Notes: a model not told the origin generated them from the sequence alone. Counted from the first letter of the stretch, positions 24,414 to 36,367 are shown. The stretch is 39,385 nucleotides of DNA from an uncultured Planctomycetaceae bacterium (GCA_903896675.1 CAITYU010000538.1:1-39385), one strand, 5' to 3'. Program-made: numbers and translations.

Positions 24414-25838
24414 ATGGCAGATATGCATATTCAACTGGCGGTACTGGGTGGTGGACCGGGTGGCTATCCGGCAGCGTTTGCTGCTGCGGATCACGGTATG
24501 CAGGCAGTTCTGATCGATGAGGGCAGCAAACCCGGCGGAGTTTGTCTGAACCGCGGCTGCATCCCCTCAAAAGCCCTGCTGCACGTCGCCAAACTGCTGC
24601 ACGAAGCGGAAGAAGCAGCAGAGTGCGGTGTGGTGTTTCAAAAGCCCGTCATCGACCTCGACAAACTCCGCTCGTTCAAAAACGGCGTCGTCGGTTCACT
24701 CTCCGGAGGCATTGAAAGCCTGTGTCGGGCCCGTGGCGTGGAACTCATTCGGGCTCGCGGAACCTTCGTGAATTCCCGGGAGCTACTGCTGCAGTACCCG
24801 GACGGAACCTCAAAAACGCTCAGCTTTGATCACTGTATCATCGCCACCGGATCCCAGCCGGCGATGCCCCCCATCTTCAACATCGGTGATAATCGTGTGA
24901 TGGATTCCACCGGGGCACTGGAACTGCAGGATATTCCGCAGAGACTGCTGGTCATCGGAGGTGGCTACATCGGCCTTGAGATGGGTACCGTCTATGCCGC
25001 ACTGGGCTCCAAAGTGTCTGTTGTGGAGATGACGGCCGGCTTACTGCCCGGTGCAGACCGTGATCTCGTAACTCCGCTGCAGAAGCGATTGGCTCAAGCC
25101 TTCCACGCCATTCACCTCAATACAAAGGTCGCGAAACTGGAGGCCACTCCGGAAGGCATTGTGGCATCGCTGGAGGGCGAGGGTGTGGAACCGCGCCAGA
25201 CTTTCGATCGAGTCCTTGTTTCGGTCGGACGCCGTCCCAACAGTCGGGGTCTCGGTCTCGAAAACACACAGGCGCAGATCGACGAAAAGGGCTTTATTCG
25301 CATCGATAAGAATCAGCGTACCAGTGATCCGCTGCTGCTGGCCATCGGCGATATCGCCGGTGAACCCATGCTGGCCCACAAGGCCAGCAGAGAAGCTCGG
25401 ATCGCTGTCGAAACTCTGCTGGGCGAACCCGTGGAATTCGACAACATTGCCATCCCGGCCGTGGTGTTTACAGATCCGGAACTGGCATGGGCCGGGATCA
25501 CCGAGGCAGAAGCCAAAGCTCAGAATCGTGATGTGACTGTTTATCGATTCCCGTGGGCTGCCTCCGGACGCGCTCAAACCCTTGCTCGCACGGAAGGTCT
25601 CACCAAAATCATCGTGGAAAACACGAAGCAGCGAGTCATTGGAGTGGGGCTGGTGGGCCCGGGCGCAGGCGAAATGATCGCCGAAGGTGTGCTTGCGATC
25701 GAGATGGGAGCTACGGCTCGCGACATCGCTGACTCCATCCACGCCCACCCCACTCTCTCAGAAACTCTCATGGAAGCCGCCGAAGGAATCCTGGGGCAGC
25801 CGACACACGCCTTCAAACCGAAAAAGAAACACGCCTGA
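24414..25838 (+). CDS. lpdA: Dihydrolipoyl dehydrogenase
   Basis: 474 residues. FAD motif [19 protein letters not shown], redox disulfide C44-C49 in [16 protein letters not shown] motif [20 protein letters not shown], second FAD motif [16 protein letters not shown], and the C-terminal catalytic pair H445/E450 in HAHPTLSE. All elements of the E3 component of pyruvate or 2-oxoglutarate dehydrogenase or of the glycine cleavage system are present. No E1 or E2 gene lies nearby, so it may be shared between complexes. The ATG at 24414 is the only good start. It precedes an MDR-type dehydrogenase gene by 43 bases and a sulfatase gene after that, on the same strand. Confidence 0.95.
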   Translation: MADMHIQLAVLGGGPGGYPAAFAAADHGMQAVLIDEGSKPGGVCLNRGCIPSKALLHVAKLLHEAEEAAECGVVFQKPVIDLDKLRSFKNGVVGSLSGGIESLCRARGVELIRARGTFVNSRELLLQYPDGTSKTLSFDHCIIATGSQPAMPPIFNIGDNRVMDSTGALELQDIPQRLLVIGGGYIGLEMGTVYAALGSKVSVVEMTAGLLPGADRDLVTPLQKRLAQAFHAIHLNTKVAKLEATPEGIVASLEGEGVEPRQTFDRVLVSVGRRPNSRGLGLENTQAQIDEKGFIRIDKNQRTSDPLLLAIGDIAGEPMLAHKASREARIAVETLLGEPVEFDNIAIPAVVFTDPELAWAGITEAEAKAQNRDVTVYRFPWAASGRAQTLARTEGLTKIIVENTKQRVIGVGLVGPGAGEMIAEGVLAIEMGATARDIADSIHAHPTLSETLMEAAEGILGQPTHAFKPKKKHA

Positions 25839-25881
25839 AACTGCAGGCTGAACTGCAGCCCGGGAAATGTCAGGGAGTGAC

Positions 25882-26889
25882 ATGACGAACAAATCTGTTC
25901 AGTTTACTGCCCCCGGTACACCTGCAGACGTCCTGCAGGTGCGCGATCTGGCGTGTCCGGAACCCGGCCCCGGTGAGGTGCTGGTTCGGATGCTCGTCAG
26001 TCCAGTCAATCCGTCGGATATGATGTTCATCCGCGGACATTACACACTGCAGGCCACCTGCCCGGCTGTGCCCGGGTTCGAAGGTGTGGGTGTCGTGCAG
26101 GCCTCCGGTGGCGGTCTTCGGGGCCGATTGTTCGTGGGCCGGCGGGTTGTGGTACTGAATCCGCGGGGAGGCAACTGGGCGGATTATGCTGTGGTGCCGG
26201 CGACCAATGTGATTCCCATCAGCAGTACGCTCAGTGATCAGCAGGCAGCCACCTTTTTTGTCAACCCGGCTACGGCGTGGGTTATGACTCGCGAAGTGCT
26301 GAAAGTGCCCGCTGGTCAGTGGCTGGTGCAGACGGCCGCCGCTTCAGCACTCGGGCGAATGGTGGTTCGACTCGGCCGGACCTGCGGTTTCCGGACTTTT
26401 TGCATCGTTCGGCGGGCAGCCCAGGCGGATGAACTCAAAGCCCTTGGTGCGGACCATGTCGAAATTTGTGCTGATGCAGCGGAAGTCCAGTCACTGGCCG
26501 ATCGCATTCGCGCTGTCACAGGGCAGGGCGGAGCGAGATTTGCAATTGATGCCGTGGGTGGCCCCCTCGGTTCTGCGGTGGTCAGCAGCCTCGGTCGAAA
26601 CGGTCGCATGCTGGCATATGGAACACTCAGCGGTCAACCCCTCAGCTTTCACCCACGCACACTGATGACCGTCGGCAGTTCGGTCGCAGGATTCTGGCTG
26701 GGGAACTTCATGGCCGAAAAAAACCTGCTGTTCCGACTGAGCCTCGTGCGACGCCTCACCAACCTCATTCGGTCAGGAGTGCTGCACACAGACATTGCCG
26801 GGGAATGGGCACTGGCTGATGTGCGGACTGCCGTGCTGTCTGCAGAGGATTCCTCTGTAAACGGAAAATGTCTTTTGAGAATCAGTTAG
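25882..26889 (+). CDS. MDR-family zinc-free oxidoreductase (quinone / 2-enoyl thioester reductase-like)
   Basis: 335 residues from the ATG at 25882, preceded by CAGGGAG. An ATG five codons earlier (25867) is possible. The GroES-like part holds SPVNPSDMMFIRGHY and PGFEGVGVVQ. The nucleotide-binding part holds VNPATAWVM and WLVQTAAASALGRMVVRLGR, then ALGADHV and FAIDAVGG. The NPATA and QTAAAS segments are typical of enoyl thioester reductases (ETR/MECR-like), which use NADPH to reduce 2-enoyl-CoA or ACP. The zinc-ligand pattern GHE of alcohol dehydrogenases is absent. It sits between lpdA and the sulfatase gene with short gaps (43 and 36 bases). A functional link to either is not obvious. Confidence 0.82.
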   Translation: MTNKSVQFTAPGTPADVLQVRDLACPEPGPGEVLVRMLVSPVNPSDMMFIRGHYTLQATCPAVPGFEGVGVVQASGGGLRGRLFVGRRVVVLNPRGGNWADYAVVPATNVIPISSTLSDQQAATFFVNPATAWVMTREVLKVPAGQWLVQTAAASALGRMVVRLGRTCGFRTFCIVRRAAQADELKALGADHVEICADAAEVQSLADRIRAVTGQGGARFAIDAVGGPLGSAVVSSLGRNGRMLAYGTLSGQPLSFHPRTLMTVGSSVAGFWLGNFMAEKNLLFRLSLVRRLTNLIRSGVLHTDIAGEWALADVRTAVLSAEDSSVNGKCLLRIS

Positions 26890-26925
26890 TCGTCCCGTCC
26901 GGAACAGCTCGGAGTGATCGCAGTG

Positions 26926-28575
<1,650 letters not shown>

Positions 28576-28775
28576 TGCAATTCTGCACCGTCGTGGCTGG
28601 CTGAAAACTCGCTGGACTTCTGACGGCCACGGGACAACTGGCTGTCGCGAACGCAATCAGGAAACAGCCCCTGCCGGGAACCAGTTTCTGAATTCTTCCG
28701 GGCTCCCACGCTGATTCCAACCGTGCTGCATCTTCCAGCCGCGATCCATCGGCCCCCTGATTTCACTCTCCGGGC

Positions 28776-30116
28776 TCAGATGTTGCCCAGCGGACCCGTA
28801 CTGTCTCCCAGACGGTCCCATGACACTTCCATGCGGGCCAGCATCGAAAGCCACAGATTGCTGAGCGGAGTCTCAGTCGCGAATTTCACGTGACGGCCCG
28901 GAGTCAGGGTTCCGCAACCACCCCCGGCCAGCAACAGCGGCAGGTCCTCATGGTTGTGCGCGTTACCATCGTGGATCCCGCTACCGTAAGCCAGCATGCA
29001 GTGATCCAGCAGAGTACCATCACCCTCCTCAACACCATTCAGCTTTTCCAGAAGATATGCCAGTTGACGCATATGAAACAGATTGATCTTCCGGATCTTT
29101 TCCTTCTTCGCAGCATCATTCCCATGATGCGACAGATCATGATGCCCTTCCGGTACTTCAATGAACGGATACGGACGATTGCTGCCCTCATTCGCCAGCA
29201 CAAATGTGACGACGCGAGTCACATCCGCCTGAAAGGCCAGAGTCATCAGATCACACATCAGCCGAATGTGAGTTTCATACTCCGCCGGAATACCGGCCGG
29301 GGCAGGGTAATCCGGAGTCTTCACGGGAGGCAGCTTTTCTGCCCGCTCAATCCTCAGCTCAATCTCACGAATCGCAGTGAAGTACTCGTCCAGCTTCCGG
29401 TTGTCATTCACCGTCAGTTGCAGCGACAGCTGTCGTGAATCTTCGCGGACATAATCCAGAATACTGCGACGGCGAGCATCCCGGCGGACACGGTCCGGCG
29501 ATTGATCGGACGCAAACAAACGGTCAAACACCAGCTTCGGATTGACTTCCTTGGGCAGGGGCTGAGTCGCTGAACGCCACGCCATCGTTGAGGAATAAAC
29601 ACAACTGTACCCGGAATCACAATTGCCGGCCATTGCCCCCTGCTCACAGCCGATCTCCAGCGAAGACAATCGGGTCCGATCACCAACCCGCGCAGCGGCT
29701 GCCTGATCCACGGAAACTCCGAGACGAATATTCGTGCCGTCAGTCTTGAACGCCTGCGACCCCGTCAGAAAGGCCGATAATGCCCGCGCATGATCGCCAC
29801 CCCCGTCCCCGTGTGGCCGCGCTTTGTCTGCCGTCAGGCCACTGAGCACCTGCAGTTTCTGACGCACTGCCGATAATGGCTCAAGTATCGCCGGCAACTG
29901 ATAGTCAACACCCTCCTGCTGCGGCGTCCAGTCCGCCATATTCACACCGTTCGGCACGTACAGAAATGCCATACGGTTCGGTGCCGCTGTCTCGGCAGTG
30001 CCACCTTCAGCCCACGCCAGACGCGGACCCATCGCCTCCAGCCACGGCAGCGAAACCACCGCTCCAGTACCACGCAGAACTGTCCGTCGAGAAATCCAGG
30101 ACGATGAACGAGCCAT
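28776..30116 (-). CDS. DUF1552 family protein, Tat-exported
   Basis: 446 residues from the ATG at 30116, with AGGAA eight bases upstream. A Tat signal (SRRTVLRGTGAVVSLPWLEA) leads into the DUF1552 domain: FLYVPNGVNMADWTP, LQVLSGLTADKARPHGDGGG, DHARALSAFLTGSQ, SLEIGCEQG, SGYSCVYSSTMAW and the C-terminal EGDGTLLDHCMLAYGSGIHD. Such proteins occur beside DUF1592-containing cytochromes in planctomycetes and relatives and are thought to work with them outside the cytoplasm. The reaction is unknown. Here it lies 71 bases behind the DUF1592 gene, in the same direction, and is last in a three-gene run starting with comB. Confidence 0.93.
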   Translation of the reverse strand: MARSSSWISRRTVLRGTGAVVSLPWLEAMGPRLAWAEGGTAETAAPNRMAFLYVPNGVNMADWTPQQEGVDYQLPAILEPLSAVRQKLQVLSGLTADKARPHGDGGGDHARALSAFLTGSQAFKTDGTNIRLGVSVDQAAAARVGDRTRLSSLEIGCEQGAMAGNCDSGYSCVYSSTMAWRSATQPLPKEVNPKLVFDRLFASDQSPDRVRRDARRRSILDYVREDSRQLSLQLTVNDNRKLDEYFTAIREIELRIERAEKLPPVKTPDYPAPAGIPAEYETHIRLMCDLMTLAFQADVTRVVTFVLANEGSNRPYPFIEVPEGHHDLSHHGNDAAKKEKIRKINLFHMRQLAYLLEKLNGVEEGDGTLLDHCMLAYGSGIHDGNAHNHEDLPLLLAGGGCGTLTPGRHVKFATETPLSNLWLSMLARMEVSWDRLGDSTGPLGNI

Positions 30117-30187
30117 GAATCCGGTTCCTGTCTGTCTGTTACCCTGCCAGTATCACCGCAGTACCCGCGTCTCCAGAGACCCCTCAA

Positions 30188-32617
30188 CTACGGTGCTGTG
30201 TCCAGTCCCCGTCGCAGTCGAAAGGCCTCACTCTGCACAATCCCCTCGATCACTGCCGACATTCGATAGTCCTCGGACTCCAGCCTTCGCAGTATCGACT
30301 CCACAACCGGCCGATCATAGTACTCCAGTCCACGGCCAATTGCATATGTCAGCAGCTTCTCCGTGACACAGCGAGCAAATTCCTGACGACGCTGCAGAAT
30401 CACGGCCTTCAGTTCCGCAGGACCCGAAAAAATCGCCCCATCCGGAAGCTCTCCGGTCGCATCCACATCGAAATTTCCATCCTTCGTCCGATACCTGCCC
30501 ACCGCATCAAAATTCTCCAGGGCAAACCCGATGGGATCCATCTTCGCATGACAGTTCGCACAGGCCGGATTCGCACGATGCACCTCCAGACGCTTCCTCA
30601 GAGGTGCCCCCGCAATGTCCTCCGCTGCATTCGGTAGCTCGGGAACATTCGGGGGTGGTGCCGGAGGTGGTGCACCAAGAATCTGCTCCAGCACCCACCG
30701 ACCACGCTTCACCGGAGAAGTGCGAGTCGGGTTGGATGTGACCGTCAGTACACTGGCCTGCGTCAACAGACCTCCACGAGCTGACCCCGCCAGCGACACC
30801 CGCACAAACTCAGATCCCTGGATCGGCTGACCCGCAGGTTGCGTCGGCGATTGCCCCTCAGCATTGCCGTTCGTGTCCACGATCCCATAATGCCTCGCCA
30901 GCGGACCATTCAGAAACGTATAGTCCGCACCGATAAGCTCCAGCAGACTGCGATCCTCCCGCAGAATCGATTCAATAAACAGCTCCGTTTCCCGCCTCAT
31001 CGACTGACGCAGTTCCGAATTCCAGCCAGGGAAAAGTGTCGCATCCGGCGATACCAGATCCAGACGCTGCAACTGCAGCCATTGCATCGCAAAACTCTGC
31101 ACCAGCGTCCCCGCACGCGGATCCTGCAGCAGCCGCCGCACCTGGCCCTGCAACTGTGCCGTCAATTGCCCCGCATCCGCCAGATTCAGCAGTTCGTCGT
31201 CCGGCATGGAACTCCATAGAAAATATGACAGCCGACTCGCCAGTTGATGCTCAGTCAGCGGCCGAATCTCCGCACTCAATGGCTCCACGTCCCGCTCAAC
31301 ACGAAACAGAAATGATGGACTGCACAGCGCCGCCTGCATCGCAAACTGAATACCGGACTCCCACGATTCCCCGGCAGTCATCGACTGCTCCACAAGACGC
31401 ACGCTGCGGTCCAGCTCCTCCGGCTGCACCGGTCGCCTGAAGGCCCTCCGCAGAAATCGCGACAGCACCTCACGCGTCTGCTCAGACTGCGACTTCGCTG
31501 CGTCACACGCCAGCAGCCTCCGCTGACTGGCAGGCCGAGTATCCAGCGGACCATCCAGAGCCAGATACTCAACCCAGAGCTTTCCGACCGGCTGGCCCTC
31601 TGCCGGCCGCATCTGCCCAATCATCATCCGCTCTCGTCCCGCAATCGCAGGTACCGAAACTTCCAGAATCTCTGCCTTTTCACGCGAATCTGCAGCAACA
31701 TCAAAAATCTTCAGAATCTTCGCCGGACGCAGCACACTGCCAGCAATCGCCGCCAGCTCCTCCTCCGACGATGTCTCCTGCAATCCCGCCCCATGCAGCA
31801 GCACCGCAACACGCAGCGGAACTCCACTGCCACTCTGCCCGTACACACGAGCACGAAAGACGTACTCGCCGTCCTCCCACTTGTAGGGAGTATGCAGAGG
31901 ACCGGTCGCCACACCATCCACACCGTCAGTCGCCAGCCTGCGAAAGCCCTCATCAATGAATTTCCCGGCCACCTCACCGGACGCAGGCTCCGTGTACACA
32001 GATGCCAGACGTCGTGTCACAACCTGCGGAGGCACCGGCAGAATCGCCTGCGACATAATCGTCTCCGCAGCTTCGAAATACCGCTCCATCAGCACCGGCG
32101 ACAGCGACAGCACATCACCGATGTTGTCAAACCCATGTCCAATATCGTCCGCCGGAAAATCAGAAGCCGGATCAAAGGACACGCCAATCAGATCGCGAAT
32201 CGTGTTTCGATACTCCGCACGATTCAGTCGCCGCATCGTCACTCGCCCCGGATCAGGCTTCGCCGTGCGATCCGCGTGATCCAGAATTGCCGCCAGTTCG
32301 CCCGTGAATCGCTCAGCCTCCGCCAACTCCGGACGCTGCTGATCGGCCGGTGGCATCTCTCCTGATGTCACCACACGCAGAATCCTTGTCACCGCCTGGC
32401 GACGGCGTACCAAAGCCGCATTATCCGTCAAACCCTGCAGCGACAACTCCGCACTGCGCTCCTGATCGTTGTGACACTTCAGACAGTACTTCCGCAGAAA
32501 GGCACTGCCGGATACTGCAAAATTCGGCGGCTCAGCAATTTCTGCAGCAGTCACCCCATCACTCATCAGAATCAACACAGGCAGGACACAGACGAATACG
32601 CAAATCACCCGCCCCAT
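30188..32617 (-). CDS. Multi-domain cytochrome c-like protein DUF1587-DUF1595-DUF1592-DUF1588-DUF1585
   Basis: 809 residues. A signal peptide (VICVFVCVLPVLILMS) precedes a cytochrome-c-like domain with a first heme motif C45-x-x-C48-H49 (KYCLKCHND). Then come DUF1587 (RRLNRAEYRNTIRDLIGV), a carbohydrate-binding-like middle part, DUF1595 (FLRRAFRRPVQPEEL), DUF1592 (LTEHQLASRLSYFLWSSMPD), DUF1588 (GLLTQASVLTVTSNPTRTSP) with a second heme-type motif CANCH, and DUF1585 at the C terminus (KLLTYAIGRGLEYYDRP). The order is normal for this planctomycete family. Two heme sites suggest electron transfer, possibly oxidation of carbohydrates together with the DUF1552 partner. Its ATG overlaps the comB stop (TGATG), and GGGGAGAG gives a good ribosome site. 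Confidence 0.93.
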   Translation of the reverse strand: MGRVICVFVCVLPVLILMSDGVTAAEIAEPPNFAVSGSAFLRKYCLKCHNDQERSAELSLQGLTDNAALVRRRQAVTRILRVVTSGEMPPADQQRPELAEAERFTGELAAILDHADRTAKPDPGRVTMRRLNRAEYRNTIRDLIGVSFDPASDFPADDIGHGFDNIGDVLSLSPVLMERYFEAAETIMSQAILPVPPQVVTRRLASVYTEPASGEVAGKFIDEGFRRLATDGVDGVATGPLHTPYKWEDGEYVFRARVYGQSGSGVPLRVAVLLHGAGLQETSSEEELAAIAGSVLRPAKILKIFDVAADSREKAEILEVSVPAIAGRERMMIGQMRPAEGQPVGKLWVEYLALDGPLDTRPASQRRLLACDAAKSQSEQTREVLSRFLRRAFRRPVQPEELDRSVRLVEQSMTAGESWESGIQFAMQAALCSPSFLFRVERDVEPLSAEIRPLTEHQLASRLSYFLWSSMPDDELLNLADAGQLTAQLQGQVRRLLQDPRAGTLVQSFAMQWLQLQRLDLVSPDATLFPGWNSELRQSMRRETELFIESILREDRSLLELIGADYTFLNGPLARHYGIVDTNGNAEGQSPTQPAGQPIQGSEFVRVSLAGSARGGLLTQASVLTVTSNPTRTSPVKRGRWVLEQILGAPPPAPPPNVPELPNAAEDIAGAPLRKRLEVHRANPACANCHAKMDPIGFALENFDAVGRYRTKDGNFDVDATGELPDGAIFSGPAELKAVILQRRQEFARCVTEKLLTYAIGRGLEYYDRPVVESILRRLESEDYRMSAVIEGIVQSEAFRLRRGLDTAP

Positions 32618-33381
32618 CAGTCTCTCCCCGCACTCTTGAGCTGACCATCCTGTGCATCAAACTCCGGTATCACGTCCGCCTCGCTGAACTGCGAACACAA
32701 TCGAATGTCCGCATCAAACCCCAAAGACAGCAGATTGCGGCCACCGCGAGTCTCACGCAGAAACTGCTGCACTGCATCACAACAATCAGGACTGCCGTCC
32801 ACCACACTGCGATACAGACGCACAGACATTTCAGTGCAGTCATTCGGCTCCCAGTCGTCCGCAGAACCATACCCCAGCTCTGTCGCCACCGCTCCGGCAA
32901 ACAACACATCCTCACCCGTCACTACACCGTCCGTCCCCGCACAGACCAGATGCAGGTCCCCGGTCTCTCCCCGCAGTCGCTGCACAATCGCCGACAGATT
33001 CAGAAAACAACCGATCAAAATGCTGCGAGACGACAGAGACCGCAGCAGGGCCCGTGTTCCATTCGTGGTGGTAAACGCCAGCAAACGACCGGCAATCACT
33101 TCCCGAGTGTACTCTGCCGGCGAGTTTCCCAGATCAAAACCCTCAATCCGCACTCCCCCACGCTCACCACCAAGCAACACCTGATCCGCACCATACTGCT
33201 CACGGATCGACTCAGCTTCCTCCGGTGAACCACAGGGACTGACAGCTATCGCGCCATTCTGCAGCGCCGTAACAATCGTCGACGATGCACGCAGGACGTC
33301 AATCACCACCGCCGTCCCACCCCGCAGAATCTCCGGAGGACACAGATCGGGAAGCAGATGTACACTCAGTTTTCGCCCCAT
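32617..33381 (-). CDS. comB: 2-phosphosulfolactate phosphatase
   Basis: 254 residues from the ATG at 33381 (MGRKLSVHLLPDLCPPEI). A 20-codon upstream extension to 33441 has no similarity. ComB signatures: VVIDVLRASSTIVTALQNGA, LLGGERGGVRIEGFDLGNSP, LAFTTTNGTRALL and LVCAGTDGVVTGEDVLFAGA. The enzyme is magnesium-dependent and dephosphorylates 2-phosphosulfolactate to sulfolactate. The step is known from coenzyme M synthesis in methanogens, but ComB homologues are widespread in bacteria where the role is less clear. No ComA or other sulfolactate gene is present. The TGA stop overlaps the ATG of the DUF1592 gene by one base, so the two should be translationally coupled. Confidence 0.92.
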   Translation of the reverse strand: MGRKLSVHLLPDLCPPEILRGGTAVVIDVLRASSTIVTALQNGAIAVSPCGSPEEAESIREQYGADQVLLGGERGGVRIEGFDLGNSPAEYTREVIAGRLLAFTTTNGTRALLRSLSSRSILIGCFLNLSAIVQRLRGETGDLHLVCAGTDGVVTGEDVLFAGAVATELGYGSADDWEPNDCTEMSVRLYRSVVDGSPDCCDAVQQFLRETRGGRNLLSLGFDADIRLCSQFSEADVIPEFDAQDGQLKSAGRD

Positions 33382-33551
33382 GCCATGACTTTCCCGAAAC
33401 CGCCTGCTATAACACCAAACCCAGTATCGTTCTGACTGCATCGAACTATCGCAGGTTCCTCAAACTGCCTCAATCTGCAGTCACCTGTTTCCTCCCGTGT
33501 TTCAACTAACTGCTGTTTCCATCATCCGCTCATACGTTCAGGATTTTCCCC

Positions 33552-34274
33552 ATGCACATTCGCCACTGGTCCATGCTGCTGCTGTGTTTCAGCCATGCGT
33601 CCCTCGCTGTCGCTCAGACACCCCCAGCCCATTCCCCGGCAGCCCGCATCGACGGAACCGGACTCGGCTGGGTCGCTCTCGGCAAAGCGGACTTTGTGAA
33701 CGTCAACTGCGATGAAAACACGTGGACTTTTCCCAATTCGGAAATTCACTGCACCGGCAACCCGGTGGGCGTGATGCGCACCGTGAAGGAATACCGCAAT
33801 CTCGAACTGGTCGTGGAATGGCGACACCTCAAACCCGCCGGCAACTCCGGCGTCTTCCTCTGGGCCAGTGAAAAGAACCTCGCGTCACTGAAACGCGGCG
33901 GACTGCCGGAAGGCATCGAAGTCCAGATTCTGGACCACGGCTATACCGACGCCTACCGCAAAAGCACAGGCAAGGAACCGGACTGGTTCACCACCAATGG
34001 CGACGTTTTTCCGACAGGAAATGCCCGCATGACACCATTTCCGCCAGTTGCCCCCAACAGCAGTCGCAGTTTTCCGCGAAAGAACACGACGAAGGGATCA
34101 CCGGAATGGAACCACTACTACGTCCGCGCTATCAATGGTGAAGTCCGCCTATGGGTCAACGGGGAAGAGGTCAGCGGTGGCAGCGGGTGCAATCCGGCCG
34201 CCGGCTTCCTCTGCCTCGAATCTGAAGGCTCACCCATCGAATTCCGCAATCTGCGAATTCGCGAACTGCCATAA
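33552..34274 (+). CDS. DUF1080 (3-keto-disaccharide hydrolase / LamG-like) exported protein
   Basis: 240 residues with a signal peptide (MHIRHWSMLLLCFSHASLAV then AQ). The DUF1080 beta-sandwich is recognisable: GLGWVALGKADFVNVNCDEN, WTFPNSEIHCTGNPVGVMRT, YRNLELVVEWRHLKPAGNSG, GVFLWAS, EGIEVQILDHGY and, at the end, WNHYYVRAINGEVRLWVNGE and GFLCLESEGSPIEFRNLRIR. Members are lectin-like folds, some with hydrolase activity on 3-keto-glycosides, and are very common in planctomycetes. A loop with PFPPVAPNSSRSFPRKNTTK is longer than the core fold needs. The gene is divergent from comB across a 170-base gap and precedes the lipoprotein hydrolase gene by 134 bases. Confidence 0.92.
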   Translation: MHIRHWSMLLLCFSHASLAVAQTPPAHSPAARIDGTGLGWVALGKADFVNVNCDENTWTFPNSEIHCTGNPVGVMRTVKEYRNLELVVEWRHLKPAGNSGVFLWASEKNLASLKRGGLPEGIEVQILDHGYTDAYRKSTGKEPDWFTTNGDVFPTGNARMTPFPPVAPNSSRSFPRKNTTKGSPEWNHYYVRAINGEVRLWVNGEEVSGGSGCNPAAGFLCLESEGSPIEFRNLRIRELP

Positions 34275-34408
34275 GCCTGCAAAAACGGCCGACTGTTGTT
34301 CCCCGAATCCTCCCAGGAAACTACAATTCCCGCAGACTGCCGTCGCTCGTGACAGCAGCCGAAATCACCCGACTTTTCCCCGCTGCGAGCCCTCTGGTCG
34401 TTCGCCTC

Positions 34409-36367
34409 ATGATTTTCAATCGGCTACTGGTGGCATGGAGGCAACCAGCGCTGCTGCTTGGCTGCGCGATGGTCCTGATCGCCGGCTGTACACCAACTCA
34501 GTTCGTGGAAGTCCGACATACCCCCGAAAACCGCCTGAATTCCCGACTGAATCGCTCATGGGTCGGGGCTGTTCACCCATCAAATCGGACAGTCCACTTC
34601 CTCAGCACCACCGATTTCCATGGCCCCTCAGACTCCGCTCAGATGATTGCACACTGCCTGAGACAGCAAAGGCAGCCCGAGCGGTTTGCTGATGCGTCCC
34701 ATGCACTCGCCGAATTGCAGTACCTCGCCGCTGATGCCGTTCGCAGTCGCGATCCGCAGCTGGCGATGGAACTCTACCTCGATGCCTGCCACGACGCATG
34801 GAAATACTTCAGTATTCCCTCAATCACCGGATCCTCGGCCGACCCGGCCGACCCGGATCATCGAGATACCGCAGAAACCTACAACGCCAGCGCCGAACAA
34901 CTGCTCCGACTCATCCGACAGCACCTGCAGATCAGCACCGATGACTCCATTCGCATGCCACTCACCGGACGGCGAGTGACACTGGAAATCCCCAGTCCCA
35001 GCCGACAGTTTGCCGCAGAGGCCCCCGGGGAATTTGAGTTCGTTTCCGACTATCGAGTCCTGAACCTGCGAACACGCCACACCACAGCCGGACTCGGCGT
35101 CCCCGTCATCATCAATCGCACCAAACAACGACTCCCCGAACCACTCGAAAAATACTACACCAGCAGCATGACCTTCCCCGGAACTCTGGTCTTCAGCTTC
35201 CCCACCGATGTCGCACGCCCACGAGACATCCGACTCCAGCTGTTTGACCCAAGAGAATCCGAAACCATGGTCATCGGAGACCACCTCGCACCACTCGAAA
35301 CAGACATCAGCACACCACTCGCCCGACAGCTCAGCAATCGCGATCTCAGCCTGCTCGATACCTGGGCCCTCATCAGACCGGACCTCGCCCAGCAGATCGA
35401 AGGACTCTACATGGTCCAACCCTACGATCCGGATCGCATCCCCGTCCTCATGATTCATGGATTCTGGTCATCCCCCATGACATGGATGGAAATGTTCAAT
35501 GATCTGCAGGCTGACCCCGAAATCCGACGTCGCTACCAGTTCTGGTTCTATCTGTACCCCACCGGTGAACCCGTGGCCTTCTCCGCCGCAAGGCTGCGCG
35601 AGACCCTGAAAAAAGTTCGTCGCGAATGTGACCCCGAAATGCGCAACACAAAACTCGACGAAATGGTCGTCGTGGGGCACAGTATGGGCGGAATACTCGC
35701 TCACTCACTCACAATCGACAGCGGAGAATTCCTCTGGTCAGCCGTCAGTCGACAACCCATTGGCAGACTGCGCGCTGACCCGGAAACTCGACAGGCACTG
35801 CAGCAGGTGTTCTACTTCCAGGCCAACCCGTCCGTCGATCGAGTTGTCACAATCGCCAGCCCCTATGCCGGCAGCACTCTCTCCAATCGCTTCACACGCT
35901 GGGCACTCGGATCCGTTATCTGGCTGCCCACTCGCACCATGAAACTCAGTCGAGTCCTCTTTGAACACGCCCCCGAAAAATCACGCGATCAACTGGAACT
36001 GCCACGCACCAGCATCGACTCTCTCTCACCCAAATCCGCGATCCTGCGACTGGTGCGAGGTAACCCGGTCCCGCAACCGGTACACCACCACAATATCGTA
36101 GCCATCAACCGAGGCAGAAATGCAGACACCTGGACCGACGGTGTCGTTACATGGAAGAGCTCGCACCTCGACGACGTGGACAGCGAACGAGTCATTCAGG
36201 CTGGACACAGCGAAGTGGTGCGCAGCCCGGAAACCGTCCGCGAAATCCGCCGAATCCTGTTCGAACACATCGCACAGATCAATCGCCGCCGAATTCCCGC
36301 CATCCCGGCCACACAAACCGTTGAAACACAGACTGATAACCCGGCCGAACACGCAGTCCAGAACTGA
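34409..36367 (+). CDS. Alpha/beta-hydrolase lipoprotein
   Basis: 652 residues from the ATG at 34409. A GTG at 34349 is in frame, but the lipoprotein signal (LLLGCAMVLIAGC) fits the later start. The lipobox cysteine in LIAGC indicates membrane anchoring, probably outer membrane. The N-terminal half (about 30-340) is a helical and beta region without a family I recognise. The C-terminal half is an alpha/beta hydrolase: IPVLMIHGFWSSPMTWMEMF (oxyanion region) and VVVGHSMGGILAHSL with nucleophile S425, then RVVTIASPYAGSTLSNRFTR. A catalytic His near SERVIQAGHSEVVRSPETV is likely. It may be a lipase or esterase for cell-envelope lipids. The BPL_N gene begins 63 bases later. Confidence 0.85.
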   Translation: MIFNRLLVAWRQPALLLGCAMVLIAGCTPTQFVEVRHTPENRLNSRLNRSWVGAVHPSNRTVHFLSTTDFHGPSDSAQMIAHCLRQQRQPERFADASHALAELQYLAADAVRSRDPQLAMELYLDACHDAWKYFSIPSITGSSADPADPDHRDTAETYNASAEQLLRLIRQHLQISTDDSIRMPLTGRRVTLEIPSPSRQFAAEAPGEFEFVSDYRVLNLRTRHTTAGLGVPVIINRTKQRLPEPLEKYYTSSMTFPGTLVFSFPTDVARPRDIRLQLFDPRESETMVIGDHLAPLETDISTPLARQLSNRDLSLLDTWALIRPDLAQQIEGLYMVQPYDPDRIPVLMIHGFWSSPMTWMEMFNDLQADPEIRRRYQFWFYLYPTGEPVAFSAARLRETLKKVRRECDPEMRNTKLDEMVVVGHSMGGILAHSLTIDSGEFLWSAVSRQPIGRLRADPETRQALQQVFYFQANPSVDRVVTIASPYAGSTLSNRFTRWALGSVIWLPTRTMKLSRVLFEHAPEKSRDQLELPRTSIDSLSPKSAILRLVRGNPVPQPVHHHNIVAINRGRNADTWTDGVVTWKSSHLDDVDSERVIQAGHSEVVRSPETVREIRRILFEHIAQINRRRIPAIPATQTVETQTDNPAEHAVQN

